Made by a program: the position numbers and the translations under genes. From the NCBI GenBank assembly GCA_017937705.1, contig JAGBDC010000011.1:1-64000 (forward strand): 64,000 nucleotides of DNA, read 5' to 3'. This DNA is from Alphaproteobacteria bacterium (GTDB lineage: Bacteria; Pseudomonadota; Alphaproteobacteria; RF32; CAG-239). Of this stretch, positions 1 through 7,943 are shown in pieces. Positions within the stretch are counted from its first letter, which is position 1. Each line of letters opens with the position of its first letter. The notes beneath the pieces were generated by a model. It saw nothing but the letters and a program-made list of their open reading frames with translations, made no database searches and was not told where the DNA came from.

Positions 1-8
1 CCGCCATT

Positions 9-46
9 AAAACAAAAAAGCGCCTTTATGGTGCTTTTTTGTTTTA
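9..46. terminator. Bidirectional intrinsic terminator
   Basis: A near-perfect inverted repeat (9-24 with 30-45, loop 25-29, one G-T pair) is flanked by an A-tract on the left and a T-tract on the right, so it can stop transcription in either direction. It probably ends a gene lying left of the window. Confidence 0.75.
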
Positions 47-49
47 AAG

Positions 50-175
50 TTTCGAAGAAACGGATACGAACCACGGGTGGAGGGGTTCGACTACAAACGA
101 AAGGCAGACGGAGTATGCCGGTTGGCTTTAAGCCAATGAGAGCAGTATCGAACGCAACAAATATCGTCTAAAAAC
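50..175. other. Non-coding stretch with two hairpins, function unknown
   Basis: No credible reading frame lies here. Two hairpins can be drawn: 67-72 pairing with 84-89 (CGAACC/GGTTCG), and a TTGGC/GCCAA hairpin at about 122-136. The stretch lies between a terminator (9-46) and the promoter of the next gene (176-203). It contains a GGGGTTCGAC motif that recalls the 5' end of tmRNA, but no usable tag frame follows, so I do not assign it. It could be the end of a non-coding RNA or plain spacer. Confidence 0.3.
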
Positions 176-203
176 TTGACAAAATTCCTACAAGATGTAA
201 AAT
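176..203 (+). promoter_or_regulatory. Sigma-70-type promoter for the HExxH protein gene
   Basis: A consensus -35 TTGACA (176-181) and a -10 TAAAAT (198-203) are separated by 16 bases, which puts the start of transcription near 210. This is about 50 bases before the ATG at 262. It is the best promoter match in the window. Confidence 0.65.
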
Positions 204-261
204 TAACTTATTATCACAGTCAGACATTACACAAACAAAAGAAAGGAATATATAAAAAACT

Positions 262-1713
262 ATGAGCGTGTTTGATAGGCTGGTCAAATTTCATGGAAAA
301 AAGCTGCATTCAAACAATGGCAGACGATTACGTATGACTTCGGCTATAGCTGCAGCTACGCTGAATATTGGAGTATCTTTTGCCAAAGAAGCCCCTACTC
401 CGAATGAAACACAAACACCTACCGCGAGCTATATCAATACAGAAGCCGAAAATAGAGTTGCTCAAATAACCACTCTGCGACCACGAGCAGAAATTTTTTA
501 TCATATTAGTGAGGTCAGCGACATAGAAAGTGCTCAATTGAATAAAAGTAACGGTCATTCTGCATATTACGATGACGGAGCCAATGCTATCGTTATTAAT
601 CAAATTCTTATACGAGATAAAAACAAACAAGCTAAAGACTTTGAACAAAAAATAAATTTAGAAAACCGCTCAAACGGAGTAAAAGAACATGAAGACGGAC
701 ATCGTATTCTGTCATCATTTCGTAAAGAACTATATCCTATGACCATAAATGATCAATTACGTTTTCACATTTTTGAAGAAGTTTTAGAAATGAAAAATGA
801 AAACAAAGATAAGTCAATGGATGAAACCATAAAAGAATTTAAATCTAAAAGGGAACGTATAAATATAAGGCATTATATGGGAGAAATCAGTTCAACAAAA
901 TTATTGGCAGCTTCAACATCAGAATACACTCCCGAAACAGTAACAAGACAATTTTCATATCAATATGTGGGCGGCTATGAAGTAATGAGTGCAGACAAAA
1001 CATATAAAATACAGTCTTATCTCAATCATAGCAGCCAGATTAGTTTTAATTGTATGTTTGATGCCCAAACCGGACAGATAGTTACCGACAATAATATTTT
1101 AGCATCCAGCAAAATTCCGATGAATATATTACTTGATAAAAACGGGAATGCGATTAAAGATGAAAACGGAGAAAATATATCTGTAAATCCGAATGCCAAA
1201 ATAGATAGCGATTGTACTATTGCAGTTAAAAACAAAGGCGTGTTTGATGAAGTCAGATATGATGTAAGTAAGGCTAAAGAAAATTATAATAAATTAACAC
1301 AAATCTATGCGCAAGTAAACGGCATATCAGGGGAAGATTATAACTTATTAATGCAATATGTTAACAATATTATCAGTCAAGAACCTATAGAACAAGCCTA
1401 CGGATACGATAGCAGAACATACGACAAAATAAAAGAAATCAAACAAATGTACCCCGACTTAAATTATCAGGAAGAATATAATAAACTTGAGCAAAATTTC
1501 AGTCAATGGCGCCAAAATGCAAAAGAACATTTTGAAACAGAAGTTCGCCCTACCCTATACACTCAAGCAGAATTTGAACAAATGCTTGATAAAAAAGGAT
1601 ATATAGATGCTGATAAAAAAGCCGAAATAGATGCCGGCAAAAATTCCGGAACAGAAAATAACTCTCAAACAACATCAATAATATTAGCAAGCAAACTGAA
1701 TAAGACCAAATAA
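262..1713 (+). CDS. Secreted HExxH-containing protein, putative metallopeptidase
   Basis: I do not recognise the family as a whole. The 483-residue product has a basic N-terminus followed by a short apolar stretch (about 26-41, ending SFA), consistent with export. A HEDGH sequence at 143-147 fits the zinc-binding HExxH consensus of gluzincin/metzincin peptidases. It lies in a KExHExGHRIL context, with Glu172/Glu173 as possible third ligands. The rest is rich in Asn, Lys and Glu, with a coiled-coil-like C-terminus. An AAAGGAA ribosome site lies about 15-20 bases upstream of the ATG, and the gene has its own promoter. Translation may instead begin at Met25, which would give a conventional signal peptide. 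Catalytic activity is inferred from the motif only. Confidence 0.6.
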   Translation: MSVFDRLVKFHGKKLHSNNGRRLRMTSAIAAATLNIGVSFAKEAPTPNETQTPTASYINTEAENRVAQITTLRPRAEIFYHISEVSDIESAQLNKSNGHSAYYDDGANAIVINQILIRDKNKQAKDFEQKINLENRSNGVKEHEDGHRILSSFRKELYPMTINDQLRFHIFEEVLEMKNENKDKSMDETIKEFKSKRERINIRHYMGEISSTKLLAASTSEYTPETVTRQFSYQYVGGYEVMSADKTYKIQSYLNHSSQISFNCMFDAQTGQIVTDNNILASSKIPMNILLDKNGNAIKDENGENISVNPNAKIDSDCTIAVKNKGVFDEVRYDVSKAKENYNKLTQIYAQVNGISGEDYNLLMQYVNNIISQEPIEQAYGYDSRTYDKIKEIKQMYPDLNYQEEYNKLEQNFSQWRQNAKEHFETEVRPTLYTQAEFEQMLDKKGYIDADKKAEIDAGKNSGTENNSQTTSIILASKLNKTK

Positions 1714-1728
1714 CAAAAAGGAGGAAAA

Positions 1729-2037
1729 ATGAAAAATAAGAAAAAGAAAAGGTTTAAGCCCTTTGATGTCGGTGCTTATGAGTTATTTCATAACGGACTG
1801 TATAAACAAAAAGTTATTCCCAACAAAAAGAAAGCATTACAATTAAAACGAAAAAAGGTTGATATCAGAGATTATCAACCTTTTTTATTATCTTACGGAA
1901 GGATCTTTATCGGTGTATTATTCTCCACCAAATCCCAAATTTCTTCTATTTCATCATCTGATACGGCAATACAACCTTGCGTCCAATCTCTGTTTTTCAA
2001 AAATTGTGCCATAAAACTCGGAACTTTGTTAGGATAG
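1729..2037 (+). CDS. Possible small Lys-rich protein running antisense into the L,D-transpeptidase gene
   Basis: A very strong ribosome site (AAAGGAGG, 5 bases before the ATG) starts a 102-residue frame only 15 bases after the preceding stop. Residues 1-43 are Lys-rich and look deliberate. From about residue 42 the frame crosses a bidirectional terminator hairpin (1851-1886) and then reads the antisense of the transpeptidase gene, so the C-terminal half is probably not selected. It could be a short real protein whose 3' end has been lost, or a chance frame behind a good ribosome site. Function unknown. Confidence 0.35.
   Translation: MKNKKKKRFKPFDVGAYELFHNGLYKQKVIPNKKKALQLKRKKVDIRDYQPFLLSYGRIFIGVLFSTKSQISSISSSDTAIQPCVQSLFFKNCAIKLGTLLG
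1851..1886. terminator. Bidirectional terminator between convergent genes
   Basis: An inverted repeat (1851-1863 with 1874-1886) carries A6 and T6 flanks and a ten-base loop. It serves the plus-strand HExxH gene and the minus-strand L,D-transpeptidase gene, whose stop codon is at 1893. Confidence 0.75.
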
Positions 2038-2399
2038 CCATGTATCATAATATCTCCTCCAGGAGAAACACCTCTTTCTTTTGCGGATTTTCTATCTTGT
2101 TCATTAGGATATGAAATTCGCAAAGATAAATGATACGAACTTTTAGGATTACGCCCCGAGATAATATAACTTCCTTCCGGCGTCCTGTTATCACCCTCTT
2201 GTTGTTTATGCCCAATCGGATTTCCTCCCAACCCAATTGAATATTCACGCACCACTTCATTGCCCTTACGTAAATATAGTTTGCGATTTGCCTTTTCCAC
2301 TAAAATATTATCAACTTCCGGCTTTATTTCTTCGCTGTTACAAGCCGTTGTAAACAACCATGGCAATACAGACATTATATAAAAAAACTTCTTGCTCAT
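1893..2399 (-). CDS. L,D-transpeptidase (YkuD domain), probable lipoprotein
   Basis: YkuD-family enzymes form 3-3 cross-links in peptidoglycan or anchor proteins to it. They act in the periplasm through a Cys nucleophile. The 168-residue product has the family's His (about 119, IMIHGYP) and the downstream TQGC motif with the catalytic Cys near 142. The N-terminus is a short hydrophobic signal ending LFTTAC, a plausible though not ideal lipobox. I start at the ATG at 2399, which has a GGAG site 7 bases upstream; an in-frame ATG at 2423 has no comparable site. The protein is short, essentially signal plus catalytic domain, with no peptidoglycan-binding domain. Confidence 0.85.
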   Translation of the reverse strand: MSKKFFYIMSVLPWLFTTACNSEEIKPEVDNILVEKANRKLYLRKGNEVVREYSIGLGGNPIGHKQQEGDNRTPEGSYIISGRNPKSSYHLSLRISYPNEQDRKSAKERGVSPGGDIMIHGYPNKVPSFMAQFLKNRDWTQGCIAVSDDEIEEIWDLVENNTPIKILP

Positions 2400-2455
2400 T
2401 TTTATCTCCGCACAATATAACATATTATATTACGCAAAACCTTACCATAAAATTA

Positions 2456-2484
2456 AACCTCCGAATTTCTGTCGGAGGTTTTTA
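2456..2484. terminator. Terminator after outer-membrane protein gene
   Basis: An AACCTCCG/CGGAGGTT stem (2456-2463 with 2473-2480) is followed by T5 on the plus strand and by a weaker T-rich tail on the minus strand. It lies 19 bases beyond the minus-strand stop of the outer-membrane protein gene. Confidence 0.6.
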
Positions 2485-2502
2485 GTTATATATAGTTATA
2501 CT

Positions 2503-3060
2503 TTAGAATGTATATCTGATACCTGCGGTTGCTTCCCAAGTATTATCCAAATATCTGGTACCGATATAATTATATCTTCCCATAATACGCATAGACCAGT
2601 TATCTGTCATATTATATTGAGCACCTAAACCGAAACGATAACCGATTTTGTTAGTATCGTTACTGTGTCCCTTGTGTTCGGTCTTTACATTATAATCACC
2701 AAAACCAACAGATACCAAAGCATCTACTTTACCTTCACAACCGAGTGGTACATATCCGAATAAATCCATACCATAACTGAAGAATTTATTTCTTACCTTA
2801 CCGTCTGCTGTATGTGCTGTACGCTTAAATGCTTGTTGATAATAAAATTCAGGTCCCCAATATTTACCCATACGAAGACCGACATTCGCTCCTAATGAGT
2901 TATAACTACGTGTCATTTTATGTCCGGTATTTTTATAATCGGCATAAGAATATACATAGTCACCACCAATATACGGTCTAACATTTTTCATAAAATCAAA
3001 CGCATTTGCGTTAAATGAAACTAAGGTTGCTACACCTGCTAAAAGCAATACTTTTCTCAT
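2503..3060 (-). CDS. Small outer-membrane beta-barrel protein
   Basis: The 185-residue product has a clear Sec signal peptide (basic MRK, hydrophobic core, cleavage after ANA at about 20). The mature chain alternates aromatic and small residues in strands and ends in a C-terminal Phe (IRYTF), the usual BAM recognition signature. The pattern resembles OmpA-like or opacity-type eight-stranded porins (surface-antigen superfamily), although no single family is certain. A GGAG site precedes the ATG. It is probably an abundant surface protein, monocistronic, with its own terminator. Confidence 0.75.
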   Translation of the reverse strand: MRKVLLLAGVATLVSFNANAFDFMKNVRPYIGGDYVYSYADYKNTGHKMTRSYNSLGANVGLRMGKYWGPEFYYQQAFKRTAHTADGKVRNKFFSYGMDLFGYVPLGCEGKVDALVSVGFGDYNVKTEHKGHSNDTNKIGYRFGLGAQYNMTDNWSMRIMGRYNYIGTRYLDNTWEATAGIRYTF

Positions 3061-3191
3061 TTTATAAACTCCATTTAATTAAACAGATATTAATTAAGCT
3101 AGTCATTTGTTAATGTATGTGCTGATATTCTAAATTAAAGGGTGCAAATAAAAAAAAATATGATAAATTGATGAAAATAATGGAGAAAAAA

Positions 3192-3830
3192 ATGTTATGT
3201 CCCGATAAAAATTGCAATCTTTGCCCCAGATTAGTTGACTTTCGCCTCCAAAATAAAGCGAAATTTCCACATTATCATAATGCGCCTGTTCCATCTTTCG
3301 GAAGTGAAAACGCCCAAATATTAATAATCGGAATGGCACCGGGGCTTAACGGAGCAAATCAAACCGGAAGACCTTTTACCAACGATTATGCGGGAGATGT
3401 GCTTTATCCGTGCTTAAAAAAATTTGGTTTTGCCAAAGGAGAATATCTTAAAAAAGCTGATGATGGTTTTGAACTTATTAATACTCGTGTTACAAATGCC
3501 GTTCGTTGTGTTCCTCCACAAAATAAGGTTGTCGCTGAAGAAACCAATAATTGTCGCCGGTTTTTGCAAGATGAAATAAAAAACATGCCCAATCTTAAAA
3601 TAATCTTGGTTTTAGGAACAGTTGCTCATAACACTCTGCTGACAACTCTGGGATATAAAAAATCTGCGTTTAAATTTAAGCACGGAGCAAAACATTATCT
3701 ATCTAAAGAAAATATGATACTATTTAATTCTTATCATACATCTCGCTACAATATTAATACCGGAGTGCTTACATACGATATGTTCGAAAAAATAATTGCC
3801 GATATCAAGGAGGAATTAAATGTCTTATGA
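3192..3830 (+). CDS. Uracil-DNA glycosylase, family 5 (UDGb) type
   Basis: This enzyme removes uracil and other deaminated bases from DNA to start base-excision repair. Residues 47-51 are GMAPG, followed by a NxTGRPFTxDxxG motif typical of UDGb. The C-terminal motif SYHxSxxNxxTG is also the family-5 version. Cys8, Cys11, Cys106 and Cys121 are placed to bind the [4Fe-4S] cluster of family 4/5 enzymes. I choose the ATG at 3192 because GGAG lies 6 bases upstream; ATGs at 3168 and 3180 are alternatives. The 3' end overlaps the next gene by 11 bases, suggesting coupled translation. Confidence 0.88.
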   Translation: MLCPDKNCNLCPRLVDFRLQNKAKFPHYHNAPVPSFGSENAQILIIGMAPGLNGANQTGRPFTNDYAGDVLYPCLKKFGFAKGEYLKKADDGFELINTRVTNAVRCVPPQNKVVAEETNNCRRFLQDEIKNMPNLKIILVLGTVAHNTLLTTLGYKKSAFKFKHGAKHYLSKENMILFNSYHTSRYNINTGVLTYDMFEKIIADIKEELNVL

Positions 3831-5550
3831 TTCTATGTTACAACAAGCACTAAAACTTCACCAACAAAATAATCTTGATGCTGCCGAACTGATATATCGT
3901 CAAATTTTACAAACAGCCCCTAACCAACCCAATATATTAAATTTATTGGGAATTATTGCTCAATCAAGAGGATTGCACAATGAAGCTGTGGCATATTTTG
4001 AAAAAGCAATCATTAATGACTTTAACAATTTTGAATTTTATTTCAATTTGGGTTGGTCCTTATCAGCAATGGGAAAATATATCGAAGCCGAAACTGCTTA
4101 TAATAAGGTAATAAAATTAAAACCGGACACAAAAGAAGGATATAACGCTTTAGGTGAAATATATGCAATCAGAGGCAACAACGAAAAAGCCGCCGAAATG
4201 TTTAATCTTGCTCTTGCTTATGCACCGAATTATCCCGAAGCAATGGCTAATCTGGCTTATCTGAAAGATGACATAGATGAGCTTATACAGTTAAAACAAA
4301 AGTTTTCCGATAATGACACCATTCCTTATTATCTGTCACTATTATATCGAGAACAAAAGAAATATAATGAAGCTCTTAATTATGCGGAAGAAGCCGATAA
4401 AATATGTCCTTGTGAAAATTATAAATTATTGGCCGGAGAGCTTTGTTTACAAAATAATCAAAAAGAACATGCTGAAAAATATTTTAAGAACGTCGTTAAA
4501 ATAAATTCTAATTCGGTAACCGCAATCATAAATTTGGCCAATTTAGAAAAAGACAGCGAACAAGCTGAAAAAATGTATAAAAAAGCTCTCGATATAAATC
4601 CCGACAATTTTGATGCTCACCTTAACTATGCTAATATGCTCTATCAACAAAATCGCTTAAGTGAAGCACTGGAAGAATATCGAAAAGCAGTAATCATCAA
4701 TCCGGCTTCAGCAGTAGTAAGCAACAATTTAGGAATTTTACATCGCAGTATGGGAGAATATGATGAAGCCTTAGGTCTGTTTCTCAATGCTCTAAATCGT
4801 GATTGTGATAATAAAGAATATTCGCTCAACATTGCCGAAACTTTAATTTTGCTTCATAACAAGGATAAAAAACTTGCTGTAAAGATTGCCGAAAATTGGC
4901 TTAAAAGCTATCCTGATAATGAATTTGCCAAACACATCAATTTATCTTTCAAAGGAAAGAAAAGTAATTCATGTTCCGAATATAGCAAACACTTGTTTGA
5001 CTTATTTGCTGATAACTATGAGCAGGTTATGAATAATATCAATTATAATATTCCCGATGCAATCAGTAAAATCGTTTCTTCCGTAAAGGGAACGGTTATT
5101 GATTTAGGATGCGGAACCGGATTGTTGGCTGAAAAAATCAAAACACCCGATAATAAAATTATCGGTGTAGATATATCGGAAAAAATGCTTCAAAAAGCAA
5201 AAAATAAAAATATATATGAAAAATTAGAAAATGCCGATATTATCGAATATTGCAAAAATCTGCCGGAAGCGGATTTGGTGGTTGCCGGAGATGTGTTGGG
5301 ATACATCGGCGATGTTTCTGATTTGATAAAAAATATATATCCTCGGCCACTTGCATTTTCAGTTGCAATTGACAAGCGCTCAAAATCAGATTATGAACTA
5401 AAACCTAACGGACGTTACGTTCATAATGAAAAATATATAAACAAAATTTTGCAACAATGCGGATATAAAAATATTGTATCAAACGATATAATTTTACGCT
5501 ACGAAAACGGACAAGATGTAAACGGAAAAATTTTTTATGCAAAGGAATAG
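3820..5550 (+). CDS. TPR-repeat protein fused to a SAM-dependent methyltransferase
   Basis: Residues 1 to about 385 consist of tetratricopeptide repeats with the usual A/G/Y spacing, a protein-interaction scaffold. From about 400 to the end (576) lies a class I methyltransferase fold, with motif I DLGCGTG starting at 428 and GVDIS about 20 residues later. Such fusions are known in alphaproteobacteria, but their substrates are mostly undefined. An AAGGAGG site lies inside the end of the glycosylase gene, so the two are translationally coupled. Methyltransferase activity is likely; the target is unknown. Confidence 0.8.
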   Translation: MSYDSMLQQALKLHQQNNLDAAELIYRQILQTAPNQPNILNLLGIIAQSRGLHNEAVAYFEKAIINDFNNFEFYFNLGWSLSAMGKYIEAETAYNKVIKLKPDTKEGYNALGEIYAIRGNNEKAAEMFNLALAYAPNYPEAMANLAYLKDDIDELIQLKQKFSDNDTIPYYLSLLYREQKKYNEALNYAEEADKICPCENYKLLAGELCLQNNQKEHAEKYFKNVVKINSNSVTAIINLANLEKDSEQAEKMYKKALDINPDNFDAHLNYANMLYQQNRLSEALEEYRKAVIINPASAVVSNNLGILHRSMGEYDEALGLFLNALNRDCDNKEYSLNIAETLILLHNKDKKLAVKIAENWLKSYPDNEFAKHINLSFKGKKSNSCSEYSKHLFDLFADNYEQVMNNINYNIPDAISKIVSSVKGTVIDLGCGTGLLAEKIKTPDNKIIGVDISEKMLQKAKNKNIYEKLENADIIEYCKNLPEADLVVAGDVLGYIGDVSDLIKNIYPRPLAFSVAIDKRSKSDYELKPNGRYVHNEKYINKILQQCGYKNIVSNDIILRYENGQDVNGKIFYAKE

Positions 5551-5553
5551 TCT

Positions 5554-5877
5554 ATGAGTCGAGAACTCGAAAACACCGGTTTTATATGCCAAAATTGCGG
5601 TAAAGAAGTTTTGCCGTTAACCGACGGAAGTTATCGTAATCATTGCCCTTTTTGCTTATATTCTTTGCATGTCGATATTATCCCCGGAGACAGAGCCAGT
5701 GATTGTGGCGGCATTATGAAACCCATAAAAATTATTTATAATTCTAAAAAAGGATATCAAATAGTACATCAATGTCAAAAATGCGGATTTGAACGTAATA
5801 ACAAAATAAACGAGGATATTCGTCAACCGGACAGCATTAATACCATTACCGAAATTATGAGAAACTCGGCTAAATAA
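5554..5877 (+). CDS. RNHCP-domain zinc-ribbon protein
   Basis: The 107-residue protein carries the RNHCPFC signature that names the family. It also has CxxCG (about 13-17) and a second CxxCG near 81-85, consistent with one or two zinc ribbons. The family's function is not established; it is found as a small stand-alone protein in diverse bacteria. It begins 4 bases after the TPR-methyltransferase stop and is probably part of the same three-gene operon with the uracil-DNA glycosylase. Confidence 0.85.
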   Translation: MSRELENTGFICQNCGKEVLPLTDGSYRNHCPFCLYSLHVDIIPGDRASDCGGIMKPIKIIYNSKKGYQIVHQCQKCGFERNNKINEDIRQPDSINTITEIMRNSAK

Positions 5878-5934
5878 ACCTTGATTTTATTTTTATTCTT
5901 CTTACATTTTCTATAACAGATAAGGAGTATAAAA

Positions 5935-6528
5935 ATGTCAATAATTAAGAGTTTTGAAAATAGACGTTCCATATATTCATTGGGAAATCGTCAAATTTTA
6001 TCCCAAGAAGAAATCAGCAATCTTATAAAAAAAACAATAGAAAACGCTCCGACTGCTTTTAATTCTCAATCCGGTAGGATTGTTATTTTATATAACGAAC
6101 CATATCACACAATGTGGGATATAACTATGAAAGCCTTAAATAAAGTTACTCCTCCGGAAAGAGTAAATTCAACCATTGCAAAAATTAATTCGTTTAAAAA
6201 CGGATTAGGAACAATCTTATTTTTTGAAGACTATAGTGTTATCAGTGCGTTGCAAAGAAAATTTCCTTTATATGCAGAAAGTTTTCCTACATGGGCAGAA
6301 CAATCTTCCGGAATGTTACAATATATGGTCTGGTTAGCTCTGGCAGAAAATAAAATAGGAGCTTCTGTTCAACATTACAGCCCTCTTATAGAAGAAGATA
6401 TAAAAACACAATTTAATTTGCCTAACGAATGGCACCTGATTTCTCAAATGCCATTTGGCAGTATCGAAGCGATTCCTTGTATAAAAAAAATAAATCCGAT
6501 AGAAACAAGAGTAAAAATTTTTGATTGA
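5935..6528 (+). CDS. Nitroreductase-family oxidoreductase (YdgI/Frm2-like)
   Basis: FMN-dependent nitroreductase fold of 197 residues. The N-terminus FExRRSIYxLG and the APTAFNSQSGR segment are characteristic of the short Frm2/YdgI branch (often annotated fatty acid repression mutant protein). These enzymes reduce nitro compounds and may act in redox or lipid signalling. The start is supported by a TAAGGAG site 7-8 bases upstream. It stands alone between the RNHCP gene and the TerC gene. Confidence 0.85.
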   Translation: MSIIKSFENRRSIYSLGNRQILSQEEISNLIKKTIENAPTAFNSQSGRIVILYNEPYHTMWDITMKALNKVTPPERVNSTIAKINSFKNGLGTILFFEDYSVISALQRKFPLYAESFPTWAEQSSGMLQYMVWLALAENKIGASVQHYSPLIEEDIKTQFNLPNEWHLISQMPFGSIEAIPCIKKINPIETRVKIFD

Positions 6529-6588
6529 TAAAAATATTTTTTGAGTATAAAAGGACAATAGTTTAAAATATTTATAAGGACTTTTTAA

Positions 6589-7545
6589 ATGGAAAAACTT
6601 GCAGAATTAATTCCCCACGTATCAACCAATACAATGTGGGCAATTTTTGGTATTGCGGTAATTGTTCTTCTTGCTTGGGACTTATTTTTCCTGAATCGCA
6701 AAAACGAAGTTCCGGTGTTTTCACATACATTATGGCTTTGTATAATATATATTGCTGCCGGATTACTTTTCGGTGTTTTTGTTATGATTGAACAAGGCTC
6801 AGAAAAAGGTATGTTATTCTTTACCGGATTTTTGGTAGAAAAAAGCCTTTCTCTTGACAATATATTTGTTATGTCCGTTGTTTTTGCCTCATTGGGTATT
6901 CCTCGTATGTATCAACACCGTGTTTTGTTTTGGGGAATTTTAGGAGCTATCGTAATGAGAGCTATTCTAATTTTGGTCGGCGAAGCACTCATTACAAATT
7001 TCCACTGGGTATTATATGTATTCTCTGCATTCCTAATTTATACCGGTATCAAAATGATGATACACAAAACCGAAAAAGATACCAAATTTGAGGAAACAGG
7101 CTTGTATAAAACCTTGAGCAAAATCTTTCATGTAACCACAATTCACAGCGGTCACTTCTTTGTAAAAGAAAATGGAAAACACTACATTACCCCATTATTC
7201 TTTGCATTGATGATTATTGAATTAATGGATGTTATTTTTGCACTCGATAGTATTCCTGCAATTTTCTTAATTACCGACGATATATTCATTGTATATACAA
7301 GTAATATTTTTGCCCTTTTAGGATTGCGTGCTTTATACTTTTTATTAGAAGCTGCCGTGCACAAATTTTATTATCTCAAACCGGCATTATCTATTATTTT
7401 GGTATTTATCGGTATCAAAATTTTTATGCCGTATATCGGTTGGCATGTTACACCGGCACAATCTTTGTGCATTACTTTCGGCGTAATTTTTACCGGAATT
7501 GTCGCATCATTAATGCGCAAAACTCCGGTGATTGAAGAAAAATAA
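6589..7545 (+). CDS. TerC/Alx-family integral membrane protein, probable metal exporter
   Basis: TerC-family proteins have 7-9 membrane helices; the Alx member exports manganese. The 318-residue product has the family motif EKSLSLDNIFV and a second acidic helix (IELMDVIFALDSIPA), whose Asp/Glu residues are thought to bind the metal. The length matches Alx. The 60 bases upstream contain no room for the yybP-ykoY manganese riboswitch that often precedes such genes. Tellurite resistance is a historical name and need not be the role here. Confidence 0.88.
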   Translation: MEKLAELIPHVSTNTMWAIFGIAVIVLLAWDLFFLNRKNEVPVFSHTLWLCIIYIAAGLLFGVFVMIEQGSEKGMLFFTGFLVEKSLSLDNIFVMSVVFASLGIPRMYQHRVLFWGILGAIVMRAILILVGEALITNFHWVLYVFSAFLIYTGIKMMIHKTEKDTKFEETGLYKTLSKIFHVTTIHSGHFFVKENGKHYITPLFFALMIIELMDVIFALDSIPAIFLITDDIFIVYTSNIFALLGLRALYFLLEAAVHKFYYLKPALSIILVFIGIKIFMPYIGWHVTPAQSLCITFGVIFTGIVASLMRKTPVIEEK

Positions 7546-7563
7546 AATTTTTATTTATAATCA

Positions 7564-7596
7564 AAAACAAAGCTCCTCATTGAGGAGCTTTGTTTT
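7564..7596. terminator. Perfect bidirectional terminator
   Basis: A perfect inverted repeat (AAAACAAAGCTCCTCA with its complement) lies between the convergent TerC and tautomerase genes and overlaps the last bases of the latter (stop at 7595). Confidence 0.85.
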
Positions 7597-7942
7597 AACC
7601 TAAAAAGTTACCGCCGATTGCTACCGTTGAAGCCGGCATATCAATTGTAACAATGTTAATATTTCTCATTTCTACATTTGCAAAAGAACTTGCAAAATAA
7701 TCTGTAAGTTTAGAAACTAAAATTTCTTTTTTATTACCAAAACCGATTGATTCCATATACGACAAAATTCCCTTATTAGTTAATTTTCCTCCAAAAGACA
7801 TATTGTCATTTTTATTCAACAGCACAACAACGTAACCTATCGGTTTTCCCAATTCTACAGCTATCATTTCAGCAGCTTTTTCAACAAACTCTTCTTTAGA
7901 AATTTTCAATTCTGCATTAGTGCAAACTTTTAAAAACGGCAT
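7595..7942 (-). CDS. MIF-like tautomerase
   Basis: A 115-residue member of the macrophage migration inhibitory factor/phenylpyruvate tautomerase superfamily. The start at 7942 has AAGGAG 6 bases upstream and gives Met-Pro-Phe, so Pro2 becomes the N-terminal catalytic base after Met removal, as in all active members. The MSFGGK segment and the C-terminal strand also match MIF. It is the last gene of the rml transcription unit; a metabolic link with rhamnose synthesis is not evident. Confidence 0.85.
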   Translation of the reverse strand: MPFLKVCTNAELKISKEEFVEKAAEMIAVELGKPIGYVVVLLNKNDNMSFGGKLTNKGILSYMESIGFGNKKEILVSKLTDYFASSFANVEMRNINIVTIDMPASTVAIGGNFLG

Positions 7943-7943
7943 A

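Noticed and set aside
50..175. Two-piece tmRNA coding half
   Set aside because: The tag frame after the candidate resume codon is only five codons, none resembling a degradation tag, and the acceptor half is not visible.
6529..6588. yybP-ykoY manganese riboswitch before the TerC/Alx gene
   Set aside because: Only 60 bases lie upstream, and no conserved core or pairing is seen.
7021..7364. Antisense and alternative-frame open frames across the TerC, nifJ, ftsZ and RND pump genes
   Set aside because: They lie wholly inside well-supported genes, have no ribosome sites or family motifs, and show the composition expected of shadow frames.
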